Positions 1 to 5,353 of a stretch of 6,271 bases of DNA are shown one piece after another. A program made the translations under genes and the position numbers. Position 1 is the first letter of the stretch. Each line of letters opens with the position of its first letter. Source of the DNA: Holophagaceae bacterium UBA692 (lineage in GTDB: Bacteria; Acidobacteriota; Holophagae; Holophagales; Holophagaceae); the NCBI GenBank assembly GCA_002297665.1, contig DBMS01000075.1:18718-24988 (forward strand), read 5' to 3'. The notes beneath the pieces are model-generated. The model was not told the DNA's origin. It was given only the letters and a program-made list of their open reading frames with translations, and did not search any database.

Positions 1-734
1 ACGTCGGTGGCGCGCTTGATGCCGTCCACCAGGGATTCGCGGCAGCCGTACAGGTTGTCGAACTTGGATTTGGTGACCGAGTCGTTGACGTTGATGGCGG
101 GGAACCTCAGCTCGCCCCTGGCGGCCATCTGGTAGAGGCGGTGGACGCCGGTGGTGGTCTCCTCGGTGACGCCCTTGACCGCGGCCAGCTGCCGGGAATA
201 GAAGCCGGGATCGGAGGCCAGGGTGCGGCGGATGGCGCCGAACAGGGCCCGTTCCTCCTCGTTGCCGGGGTTGTCCAGCAGGGAGGCGTCCTTCTCCGCC
301 CGGGCGCCCAGGTGCACCAGGAGCGTGGCGTCCCCGCCGTCGTCCAGGATCATGTTGGCCGCGCCCTCCTTGAAGGCGAAGATGCGGTGCGTGAAGTCCC
401 AGTAGTCGTCCAGGCTCTCGCCCTTGAGGGCGAACACCGGGGTGCCCCCGGCCGCGATGGCGGCGGCGGCGTGGTCCTGGGTGGAGAAGATGTTGCAGGA
501 GGCCCAGCGCACCTCGGCGCCCAGGGCCAGGAGGGTCTCGATGAGCACCGCGGTCTGGATGGTCATGTGGAGGGACCCGGCGATGCGCGCGCCCTTGAGG
601 GGCCGGGAACCCGCGTAGGCTTCGCGGATGGCCATGAGGCCGGGCATCTCGGTCTCGGCGATGGCGATCTCGCGGCGGCCCCAGGAGGCCAGGGACAGGT
701 CGGCGACCTGGAAGTCGGCGGTGGTTGCGGTCAT
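1..734 (-). CDS. ahcY: S-adenosylhomocysteine hydrolase (adenosylhomocysteinase), C-terminus cut by window edge
   Basis: Cytoplasmic NAD-dependent enzyme that splits S-adenosylhomocysteine into adenosine and homocysteine, relieving product inhibition of methyltransferases and feeding the methionine cycle. The frame is open from ATG 734 to the left edge and gives 244 residues. Family landmarks, in order: SLHMTIQTA (54-62), SCNIFSTQDHAAAAIA (79-94), NMILDDGGDAT (127-137), EETTTGVHRLYQM (191-203) and NVNDSVTKSKFDNLYGCRES (215-234). By analogy with the human enzyme, the catalytic residues should be D132, E191, K222 and D226, and all are present. The stretch at about 143-182 looks like the extra loop found in many bacterial and plant-type homologues. 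The C-terminal NAD-binding Rossmann domain lies outside the window. The start is supported by AGGAG at 744-740, five bases before the ATG, and by homology. A riboswitch and promoter precede it. Identification is from recognised motifs and is very secure. Confidence 0.97.
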   Translation of the reverse strand, partial: MTATTADFQVADLSLASWGRREIAIAETEMPGLMAIREAYAGSRPLKGARIAGSLHMTIQTAVLIETLLALGAEVRWASCNIFSTQDHAAAAIAAGGTPVFALKGESLDDYWDFTHRIFAFKEGAANMILDDGGDATLLVHLGARAEKDASLLDNPGNEEERALFGAIRRTLASDPGFYSRQLAAVKGVTEETTTGVHRLYQMAARGELRFPAINVNDSVTKSKFDNLYGCRESLVDGIKRATD

Positions 735-813
735 GGTATCTCCTGTGCGGCTGCCGGAGGGGGAGACCGGGCGGCGTTCCCTCGCCTACCCGCGAACCCG
801 GCTGAGGTTTCAA
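735..813 (-). promoter_or_regulatory. ahcY 5' leader downstream of the aptamer: putative expression platform and RBS
   Basis: This is the transcribed stretch between the SAH aptamer and the ahcY start codon. It can form a compound hairpin: GCCGGG (802-797) with CCCGGU (771-766), enclosing GGCG-AGGGAA-CGCC (786-773). Just after it, UCUCC (766-762) is complementary to GGAGA (743-739), which contains the Shine-Dalgarno sequence AGGAG (744-740). Pairing of these two would hide the RBS, so translational control is plausible. No U-run follows the hairpin, which argues against an intrinsic terminator. What is seen is the complementarity. The switching mechanism is inference from hand-found pairings, not from energy calculations. 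Confidence 0.45.
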
Positions 814-815
814 GG

Positions 816-882
816 TAAGCGCCGTTGGGAGCACGAGCTTCCGAGCCTGGGACATGGAGATGCCTTGCAGCGCCTCTCGGAA
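816..882 (-). ncRNA. SAH riboswitch aptamer (S-adenosylhomocysteine-sensing)
   Basis: Read on the minus strand, the leader carries the conserved core of the SAH riboswitch class. It has CCGAG-AG-GCGCUGCAAGG, then CCCAGGCUCGG, then CCAACGGCGCUUACC. Stem P1 is seven perfect pairs, UUCCGAG (882-876) with CUCGGAA (845-839). The pseudoknot stem P2 pairs GCGCUG (873-868) with CGGCGC (824-819), including one G-U. A small extra hairpin between the conserved blocks can form as GGCAU (864-860), loop CUCC, AUG (855-853), bulged U, CC (851-850). The class is known to bind SAH, discriminate against SAM, and act as an ON switch for SAH-recycling genes. It sits directly upstream of ahcY and starts within a few bases of the predicted transcription start. 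Sequence, fold and context all agree. Confidence 0.9.
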
Positions 883-889
883 GTACCCA

Positions 890-918
890 ATGATACGTAT
901 TCTCAGGTATCCTGGCAA
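890..918 (-). promoter_or_regulatory. Predicted sigma70-type promoter of ahcY
   Basis: Minus-strand -35 TTGCCA (918-913) and -10 TATCAT (895-890) are separated by exactly 17 bases, close to the housekeeping consensus. The expected transcription start is about 884-883, one or two bases before the first paired base of riboswitch stem P1 (882). That spacing gives a leader beginning with the aptamer, as riboswitch transcripts often do, and so supports both calls. The -10 overlaps the palindrome ATACGTAT (893-900). The element also overlaps the region where the divergent deacylase gene must be transcribed or translated. Confidence 0.75.
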
Positions 919-922
919 CGAC

Positions 923-2350
923 ATGGACGCCCCCCAGCCCGTCTTCGATACCCTCATCCGGAACGCCTTCGTGGTGGACGGCACCGGAGGCCCCCGCTTC
1001 AAGGCGGACGTGGGGCTCCTGGGCGGCCGGATCCACGCGGTGGGGGACCTGGGCCCGGCCCGCGCCGCCGCGGTGCTGGACGCCGAGGGGCAGGTGCTGG
1101 CGCCGGGGTTCATCGACACCCACACCCACGACGACCGGGCGGTGTTCCGGGCCGGGACCATCCTTCCCAAGCTGAGCCAGGGGGTCACCACCGTGGTGGT
1201 GGGCAACTGCGGCATCAGCCTGGCGCCCCTTTCCCTCGACCAGGCCCCGCCCGCCCCCCTGGACCTCCTGGGCGAGGCCGGGGACTTCGCCTTCCCCACC
1301 TTCGCCGCCTACGCCCGGGCCCTCGAGGACGCGCCGCTGGCCGTGAACGTGGCCGCCCTGGTGGGCCATGGGACGCTCAGGGTCCGCGCCATGGAGGACT
1401 GGACGGGGCCCGCGGATCCCGCGCAGCTGCGCGCCATGGCGCGCGACGTGGAGGAGGCCATGGAGGCCGGGGCCCGGGGCCTCAGCACAGGCCTCGCGTA
1501 TCCCACCAACGTGGGCGCCGACACCGCCGAGGTGGTGGCCCTGGCCCGGACCGCGGCCCTCCGCGGGGGACGCCTGGCCATGCACGTGCGCGACGAGTTC
1601 GACGGGGTGGCCGGCGCCACCCGGGAGGCCTTCCGCTGCGCCCGGGAATCCGGGGCCTTCCTGGTGCTGAGCCACCAGAAGGTGGCCGGCAGGGCCAACC
1701 GCGGGCGCAGCCCCGAACTCCTGGGCATCTACGCCGAGGAGGGCGCGGGCGTCCCCTTCGCCATCGACGCCTACCCCTACACGGCCGGTTCCACGGTGCT
1801 GGACCCGGCCTTCGCGTCCCAGTCCGCCAAGGTGCTGGTGTCCTGGTCCCTGCCCCATCCCAGGGCCGCGGGCCACACCCTGGCCCAGGTGGCCAAGGGC
1901 TGGGGCTGCACGGAGGCCCAGGCCCTGGAGCGCCTCAAGCCCGGCGGCGCGGTCTACTTCCACATGGACGAGGCCGACGTGGAGCGCTTCCTCACCTTCG
2001 ACCGGTGCATGGTGGGCTCCGACGGCCTGCCCCACGACGTCCACCCCCACCCCCGGCTCTGGGGGACCTTCCCGCGCTTCCTCCGCGTCTTCGTCGCCGA
2101 GCGCGGCCTGCTGACCCTGGAGGAGGCCGTGCGCCGGATGACGGGCCTGCCCGCGGAGGTCTTCGGCCTGGAGGGCCGGGGCCTGGTGAAGCCCGGATGC
2201 CACGCCGACCTGGTGCTTTTCGACCCGGCCCGGGTGCGGGACACGGCCACCTACGAACACCCCGCCCAGGCCGCGGAGGGGATCCGGGAGGTGTTCGTGA
2301 ACGGCGTGCCCGCGGGGGCGGGGACCGCGGGGCAGTTTCTCAGCGCCTGA
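923..2350 (+). CDS. D-aminoacylase / N-acyl-D-amino-acid deacylase (amidohydrolase superfamily)
   Basis: Predicted zinc hydrolase removing the acyl group from N-acyl-D-amino acids (EC 3.5.1.81-type). It has 475 residues, near the usual length of about 480. Family signatures: GFIDTHTHDD (62-71), VVGNCGISLAP (92-102), GARGLSTGLAYPTN (183-196), MHVRDE (220-225), LSHQK (249-253), DAYPYTAGST (282-291), GSDGLPHD (365-372) and LVKPGCHADLVLFD (421-434). Metal and catalytic residues of the Alcaligenes enzyme (H67, H69, C96, H220, H250, D366) have counterparts H67, H69, C96, H221, H251 and D367. This near-perfect register favours the ATG at 923. An upstream in-frame ATG at 890, preceded by GGAAG, would add 11 residues, and one at 854 would add 23, but both begin inside the ahcY promoter or riboswitch. 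No lipoprotein or secretion signal is seen, so it is probably cytoplasmic. The exact substrate (D-aminoacylase, D-Glu or D-Asp deacylase, or a dipeptidase relative) cannot be fixed. It overlaps yaaA tail-to-tail. Confidence 0.92.
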   Translation: MDAPQPVFDTLIRNAFVVDGTGGPRFKADVGLLGGRIHAVGDLGPARAAAVLDAEGQVLAPGFIDTHTHDDRAVFRAGTILPKLSQGVTTVVVGNCGISLAPLSLDQAPPAPLDLLGEAGDFAFPTFAAYARALEDAPLAVNVAALVGHGTLRVRAMEDWTGPADPAQLRAMARDVEEAMEAGARGLSTGLAYPTNVGADTAEVVALARTAALRGGRLAMHVRDEFDGVAGATREAFRCARESGAFLVLSHQKVAGRANRGRSPELLGIYAEEGAGVPFAIDAYPYTAGSTVLDPAFASQSAKVLVSWSLPHPRAAGHTLAQVAKGWGCTEAQALERLKPGGAVYFHMDEADVERFLTFDRCMVGSDGLPHDVHPHPRLWGTFPRFLRVFVAERGLLTLEEAVRRMTGLPAEVFGLEGRGLVKPGCHADLVLFDPARVRDTATYEHPAQAAEGIREVFVNGVPAGAGTAGQFLSA

Positions 2351-3074
2351 ACACCCAGCGCTCCCCGGCGCTTTCCGCCGGGTCGAAGGCGTAGCCCTCC
2401 GAATCGAAGGCCTTGAGGTCCCCGGGCGCCTCGATGCGGTTCCGGATGGCGAAGCGGCACATGAGGCCCCGGGCCCGCTTGGCGTGGAAGCTCACCACCT
2501 TCCCGCCGTCCAGGAACACCGGCGTGACCGTGCCGGGCGGGAGGCCCACGGCGCGGGAGAACTCCCCCGAGGCCAGGTTCACCAGGGGGCCCCCGGCGAG
2601 GTCCGCCTTCAGGGCGCGGGTGAGGGTGCCCGCCCAGAACGCGTAGAGGTCCGGCCCCCTGGGGTTCGCCAGCCGGGTGCCCATCTCCAGGCGGTAGGGC
2701 TGGATGAGGTCCAGGGGACGCAGGAGGCCGTAGAGGCCCGAGAGGATGCGCAGCCGGCCCTGGGCGAAGGCCAGGTCCTCGGCGCCCAGGGTCCAGGCGC
2801 CCAGTCCATTGTAGGCTTCCCCGCTGTAGGCGAGTGCGGCCGGGCGGGCGTTTGCGGCGGTGAAGGGAGGCTTCCAGGCGCGGAAGCGCCCGGCCGTCAG
2901 GACGGCAAGGTCCTCCGACATGGCCATCAGCTTGCCCAGGGCCTTGGGGTCCAGTTTCTTCAGGAGACCTGCGAGCGTTCGGGCTTGAGACAGGTGGGCC
3001 GGCAGACTGGCTGGAACTTCCTCAATAGGCCGTTCATAGTCCATCTTCTTGGCGGATGAAATCAAGAGAATCAC
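2340..3074 (-). CDS. yaaA: Peroxide stress protein YaaA (DUF328/UPF0246)
   Basis: A cytoplasmic protein of 244 residues (E. coli YaaA has about 258). In E. coli, YaaA is induced during hydrogen peroxide stress, limits free intracellular iron and has a nucleic-acid-binding fold. Recognisable blocks: ILLISSAKKMDYERP (2-16), FAQGRLRILSGLYGLLRPLD (103-122), IQPYRLEMGTRLANPRG (124-140), LVNLASGEFSRAV (164-176), VVSFHAKRARGLMCRF (193-208) and the late SEGYAFD (225-231). These follow the E. coli protein closely. The start is a GTG (3074-3072), chosen because homologues begin with the same I/L-rich strand; CGGAG lies about five bases upstream. The stop overlaps the deacylase stop region by 11 bp in convergent orientation, leaving no room for a terminator between them. 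No OxyR-like operator was identified. Family assignment is confident; the physiological role here is by analogy. Confidence 0.93.
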   Translation of the reverse strand: MILLISSAKKMDYERPIEEVPASLPAHLSQARTLAGLLKKLDPKALGKLMAMSEDLAVLTAGRFRAWKPPFTAANARPAALAYSGEAYNGLGAWTLGAEDLAFAQGRLRILSGLYGLLRPLDLIQPYRLEMGTRLANPRGPDLYAFWAGTLTRALKADLAGGPLVNLASGEFSRAVGLPPGTVTPVFLDGGKVVSFHAKRARGLMCRFAIRNRIEAPGDLKAFDSEGYAFDPAESAGERWVFRR

Positions 3075-3096
3075 GGAGGCTCCGATAAGGAGGGAT

Positions 3097-3114
3097 GGCG
3101 TTCTGAGGAACGCC
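3097..3114. repeat. Perfect inverted repeat in the yaaA / binding-protein divergent intergenic region
   Basis: GGCGTTC (3097-3103), loop TGAG, GAACGCC (3108-3114): seven perfect pairs with a tetraloop. It lies almost centrally in the 66 bp between the two divergent start codons, 22 bp from the yaaA GTG and 26 bp from the binding-protein ATG. It could be a DNA operator acting on both genes or a leader RNA hairpin. Neither strand has a following T-run long enough to call a terminator. Confidence 0.55.
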
Positions 3115-3140
3115 GCGTTTCCAGCCTAGTAGGAGTTCGC

Positions 3141-3896
3141 ATGAACCGGGCCCGGATCTGCATCATCGCCTTCGCCGCCCTCTGCCTCCGGGCCCAGGAC
3201 CTCGTCCTGGCCGTGGGCATCACGCCGGCCCAGAACATCTTCAACCGCATCCAGGGCCCCTTCGAGAAGGCCACGGGCATCCGCCTGGTGCTCAAGGACG
3301 CCCGCAGCCCCGAAGCCTGGCGGCTCCTGGACGCCGGGCAGGTGGAGGCCGCCTCGGGGGGCCTCACCTGGGAGGACTGGCTGGCCTCCATCCGGGCCAA
3401 GCACCTGCGCGTGCCCGCGGAGGAAGAGCTCACCCGCTTCCAGATCGGCACCGACCAGATCCAGGTAGTCACCAGCCCCGACGTGCTGCTCCTGGAACTC
3501 GGCCGGGAGGAGCTCCGGGGCATCTTCACCGGCAGGCTCACCAACTGGAAGCAGGTGGGCGGGGACGACGCCCCCATCGTCCTCCTCCTGGACCCCACCC
3601 AGATCGCCACCAATGACACCTTCCGGAGCCAGATCCTGGACGGCGCGCCCTTCGGCCCCTCCAAGTGGACGTTCCCGCCCGGCGTCACCCTGGTGCAGGC
3701 CGTGGCCGCCACGCCCCGCGCCATCGGTTTCGCCCCCAAGGCCTCCCAGGAGAGCCTGAAGGTGAACAGCCCGGTGACCCCGGCCGTCACCCGCCCGATC
3801 CTCCTGCTCATCAAGGGCCGGCAGCCCAGCGCCAACCTGCGCCGGCTCCTGGACTACCTGGAGAGCCCCGAGGGCAGGCGCCTCACCGTGCGCTGA
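3141..3896 (+). CDS. Secreted periplasmic-binding-protein-like protein related to PstS (orphan)
   Basis: A 251-residue protein with an N-terminal signal peptide: basic MNRAR, hydrophobic ICIIAFAALCL, and a probable cleavage near RAQ-D (17-20). It is expected to be periplasmic. The mature part resembles the PstS-like phosphate-binding fold (PBP-like domain): a beta strand LVLAVGI (21-27), NIFNRIQGPFEKATGIRLVL (32-51), TDQIQVVTSP (104-113), and the typical LREELRGIFTGRLTNWKQVGG-type block (119-141), followed by DAPIVLLL. The phosphate loop of true PstS proteins, usually GSGT followed by a phenylalanine, is replaced by DPTQIATNDTF (151-161), so phosphate binding is doubtful. It is shorter than typical PstS, and no pstCAB, phoU or two-component genes adjoin it. 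The start is clear: AGGAG at 3131-3135, five bases before ATG. Similar small orphan proteins exist in many Gram-negatives with unclear roles. Fold call good, function unknown. Confidence 0.85.
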   Translation: MNRARICIIAFAALCLRAQDLVLAVGITPAQNIFNRIQGPFEKATGIRLVLKDARSPEAWRLLDAGQVEAASGGLTWEDWLASIRAKHLRVPAEEELTRFQIGTDQIQVVTSPDVLLLELGREELRGIFTGRLTNWKQVGGDDAPIVLLLDPTQIATNDTFRSQILDGAPFGPSKWTFPPGVTLVQAVAATPRAIGFAPKASQESLKVNSPVTPAVTRPILLLIKGRQPSANLRRLLDYLESPEGRRLTVR

Positions 3897-3916
3897 AGGC
3901 GCCCACCCCGCCTCAG
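3893..3916. terminator. Hairpin spanning both stop codons of two convergent genes (possible bidirectional terminator)
   Basis: CTGA (3893-3896), one bulged A, GGCG (3898-3901), a seven-base loop CCCACCC, then CGCC (3909-3912) and TCAG (3913-3916): eight pairs with one bulge. The left arm contains the TGA of the binding-protein gene, and the right arm contains, on the other strand, the TGA of the propeller gene. No T-run flanks it on either side, so Rho-independent termination is not assured. It may act as an RNA 3'-end stabiliser or pausing site instead. Confidence 0.4.
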
Positions 3917-5274
3917 GGGAGCGTCGCGCTCGAACTCGATGAGCTCGTGGACGACGGCGACGCCACGGGGTCCTCCTTCCGCTCCCAGGCGCCGCCGGAC
4001 TCGGGCAGGCCCAGGCCGATCAGGCTGACGCAGCCCCCCGACGAGGTGGAGAAGACGGAATCGCCCTGGATGAAGGTGCCCGTGTGCTCCTCCTTGCCGG
4101 CATGGAACTTCTTGCCCGGGTGGTAATGGCACCGGACTTTCAGGATGCCCTTGCCGGGATCGTAGTCGTGAACCGACAGGTCCGGGATGCCCGAGACCAG
4201 AAGGCGGTTCTGCTGGGCATCGAATTCCAGGTTGCCGATCGCCAGGACGAACGGATCCTGGAAGGCGTACGCCGGACGGTTCGTCTTCCGCAGGTCGATG
4301 CAGCGAACCTGCCCGTCGCTGAATCCCACCAGGACCAGGTCGTCCGACACCCGCTCGTGCGCGAAGAGTTCGTCCTTGGCGAACTGGGCCCTGTAGGCCG
4401 TCGTGGCCAGCGGGTTGATCCGCGCGTCGTAGATCAGCAGGGTCCCTTTTCCCAGGGTGACGCTTGGGCAGACGCCCTGGTTGAACGCGGGCCACCGCAC
4501 CGAGGTGACGGTCTCTTCCGCCGGCAGGAGCTGGGTCGTTTCCGGCTGTTCCAGGTCGACCAGGGCAAGGTGCTTGCTGAATCCCCCCACGGCGAACCGT
4601 TGGGGGTTGACCGCGTTGCCGGCGATCTCGTGCACGCTGGCCTCCTGGACCTTGCGGGGAAGCTCTCCGCAGAACGAAAGGGACCCCGACTCGCCGACGC
4701 TGACGAGGGTGAGCCGCCCGCCCCCGTGGGCGGCCAGTGCCAGTTCCGGATGGATCCAGTGGACGGATTCCACGACGACCGGATGGTCCGGGGTTCCGGC
4801 CGTGCCAAGGTCGAGCTGGCCAAGGGTCAGCCCCTCCAGCGGGCCGGGCGTCCCCCTCAGGCAGAGGAGGCGGGCCGGGGCCCCGGAATCCTCAGGCCGC
4901 GTTCCCACCAGGACGCGGTTCTCCAGGGCCCGGGGGACCGTCAGGCTGAAGCGTTCGCCCGGGGCGGAGGACCGTCCGAGGTTCCAGGTGACCTTGGATC
5001 CGTAGCCGGGCATGCTCTCGACGGTCTTCATGACCCCCCACGGGGTCGGCGTTTCCGGCGCCTGGGGAATGGGGGACGACGAGGAGGTGGAGGAGGTGGA
5101 GGAACTGGACGCCAAGGACCGGGAGGACGAAGCCTTGGCCGGGGCCTGCGCGGCCGCGGCCTTGGCGGGCGGGCTTCCCGCCGGAGCCTTCCGCGGAACC
5201 ATGGCCTGCGCGGAAAAGCCGGGCGCCAGGAGCGCCGCGAGGGTGGTCAGGGAATACAAGGTGCACTTCAGCAC
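3913..5274 (-). CDS. Secreted WD40-like beta-propeller protein, downstream tandem copy
   Basis: I do not recognise a named family. The 453 residues divide into a signal peptide (1-24, LYSLTTLAALLAPGFSAQA, likely cleaved after A24), a Lys/Ala/Pro/Ser low-complexity linker (about 26-78, ending in a Ser/Thr run), a repeat-rich core (about 105-425) and a Ser-rich tail (438-450). The core shows about seven propeller-like repeats of strand-turn-strand form, for example VESVHWIHPELALAAHGGGRLTLVSV, VTSVRWPAFNQGVCPS with LLIYDAR, LFAHERVSDDLVLVGFSDGQV with CIDLR, and IGNLEFDAQQNRLLVSGIPDLSVHDYD. A seven-bladed WD40-like propeller outside the cytoplasm is inferred; such folds usually bind proteins or ligands. 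Start: GTG at 5274, because AAAGGA (5287-5282) lies seven bases upstream. An in-frame ATG at 5316 would add a charged stretch before the signal peptide and has no better RBS. It is a paralogue of the next gene upstream and probably in its operon. Confidence 0.88.
   Translation of the reverse strand: MLKCTLYSLTTLAALLAPGFSAQAMVPRKAPAGSPPAKAAAAQAPAKASSSRSLASSSSTSSTSSSSPIPQAPETPTPWGVMKTVESMPGYGSKVTWNLGRSSAPGERFSLTVPRALENRVLVGTRPEDSGAPARLLCLRGTPGPLEGLTLGQLDLGTAGTPDHPVVVESVHWIHPELALAAHGGGRLTLVSVGESGSLSFCGELPRKVQEASVHEIAGNAVNPQRFAVGGFSKHLALVDLEQPETTQLLPAEETVTSVRWPAFNQGVCPSVTLGKGTLLIYDARINPLATTAYRAQFAKDELFAHERVSDDLVLVGFSDGQVRCIDLRKTNRPAYAFQDPFVLAIGNLEFDAQQNRLLVSGIPDLSVHDYDPGKGILKVRCHYHPGKKFHAGKEEHTGTFIQGDSVFSTSSGGCVSLIGLGLPESGGAWERKEDPVASPSSTSSSSSSATLP
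5081..5104. repeat. In-frame 9-bp tandem repeat encoding the Ser/Thr linker
   Basis: GAGGAGGTG occurs twice in direct succession (5081-5089, 5090-5098) and continues with GAGGAA. On the coding (minus) strand this is TCC/ACC triplets giving the Ser-Ser-Thr run between the signal peptide and the propeller core. The unit is a multiple of three, so changes in copy number would alter linker length without a frameshift. Confidence 0.7.
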
Positions 5275-5288
5275 GGACACATCCTTTC

Positions 5289-5307
5289 GACGGGGGTGAT
5301 CCCCGTC
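5289..5307 (-). other. Perfect hairpin one base upstream of the RBS of the downstream propeller gene
   Basis: On the minus strand: GACGGGG (5307-5301), loop AUCAC, CCCCGUC (5295-5289): seven perfect pairs in the 79 bp intercistronic gap between the two propeller genes. The ribosome binding site AAAGGA (5287-5282) begins one base after the stem. No U-run follows. Position suggests an RNA stabiliser, processing site or translation-tuning element within a two-gene transcript. The pairing is seen; the role is inferred. Confidence 0.55.
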
Positions 5308-5353
5308 CGGTGGCATGGGTTACATGGGTGGACGAAACGGTTTCCCGCGCGTC

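Noticed and set aside
766..802. Intrinsic terminator in the ahcY leader
   Set aside because: The hairpin is plausible but is not followed by a U-run; sequestration of the RBS fits better.
141..818. Plus-strand open frame of 225 codons opposite ahcY
   Set aside because: Gly-rich shadow; the opposite strand encodes unmistakable SAH hydrolase and the riboswitch.
731..2260. Minus-strand open frame of 509 codons opposite the deacylase
   Set aside because: Low-complexity His/Gly/Val translation with no motifs; antisense shadow of a gene with complete catalytic residues.
628..2394. Long plus-strand open frame of 588 codons across the ahcY leader and the deacylase gene
   Set aside because: Gly/Pro/Arg-rich translation with no domain; it is an out-of-frame shadow of the deacylase, typical of GC-rich DNA.
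3075..3140. Promoter for yaaA with TTCCTC, 17 nt, TATCGG on the minus strand
   Set aside because: Weak match to both hexamers, and it would leave an essentially leaderless transcript despite an apparent RBS.
3141..3896. Naming the binding-protein gene pstS
   Set aside because: Shorter than PstS, lacks the phosphate loop and has no pst operon context.
5275..5316. ATG at 5316 as start of the downstream propeller gene
   Set aside because: It would add 14 mostly polar residues before the signal peptide and run through the hairpin; GTG 5274 has AAAGGA at proper spacing.
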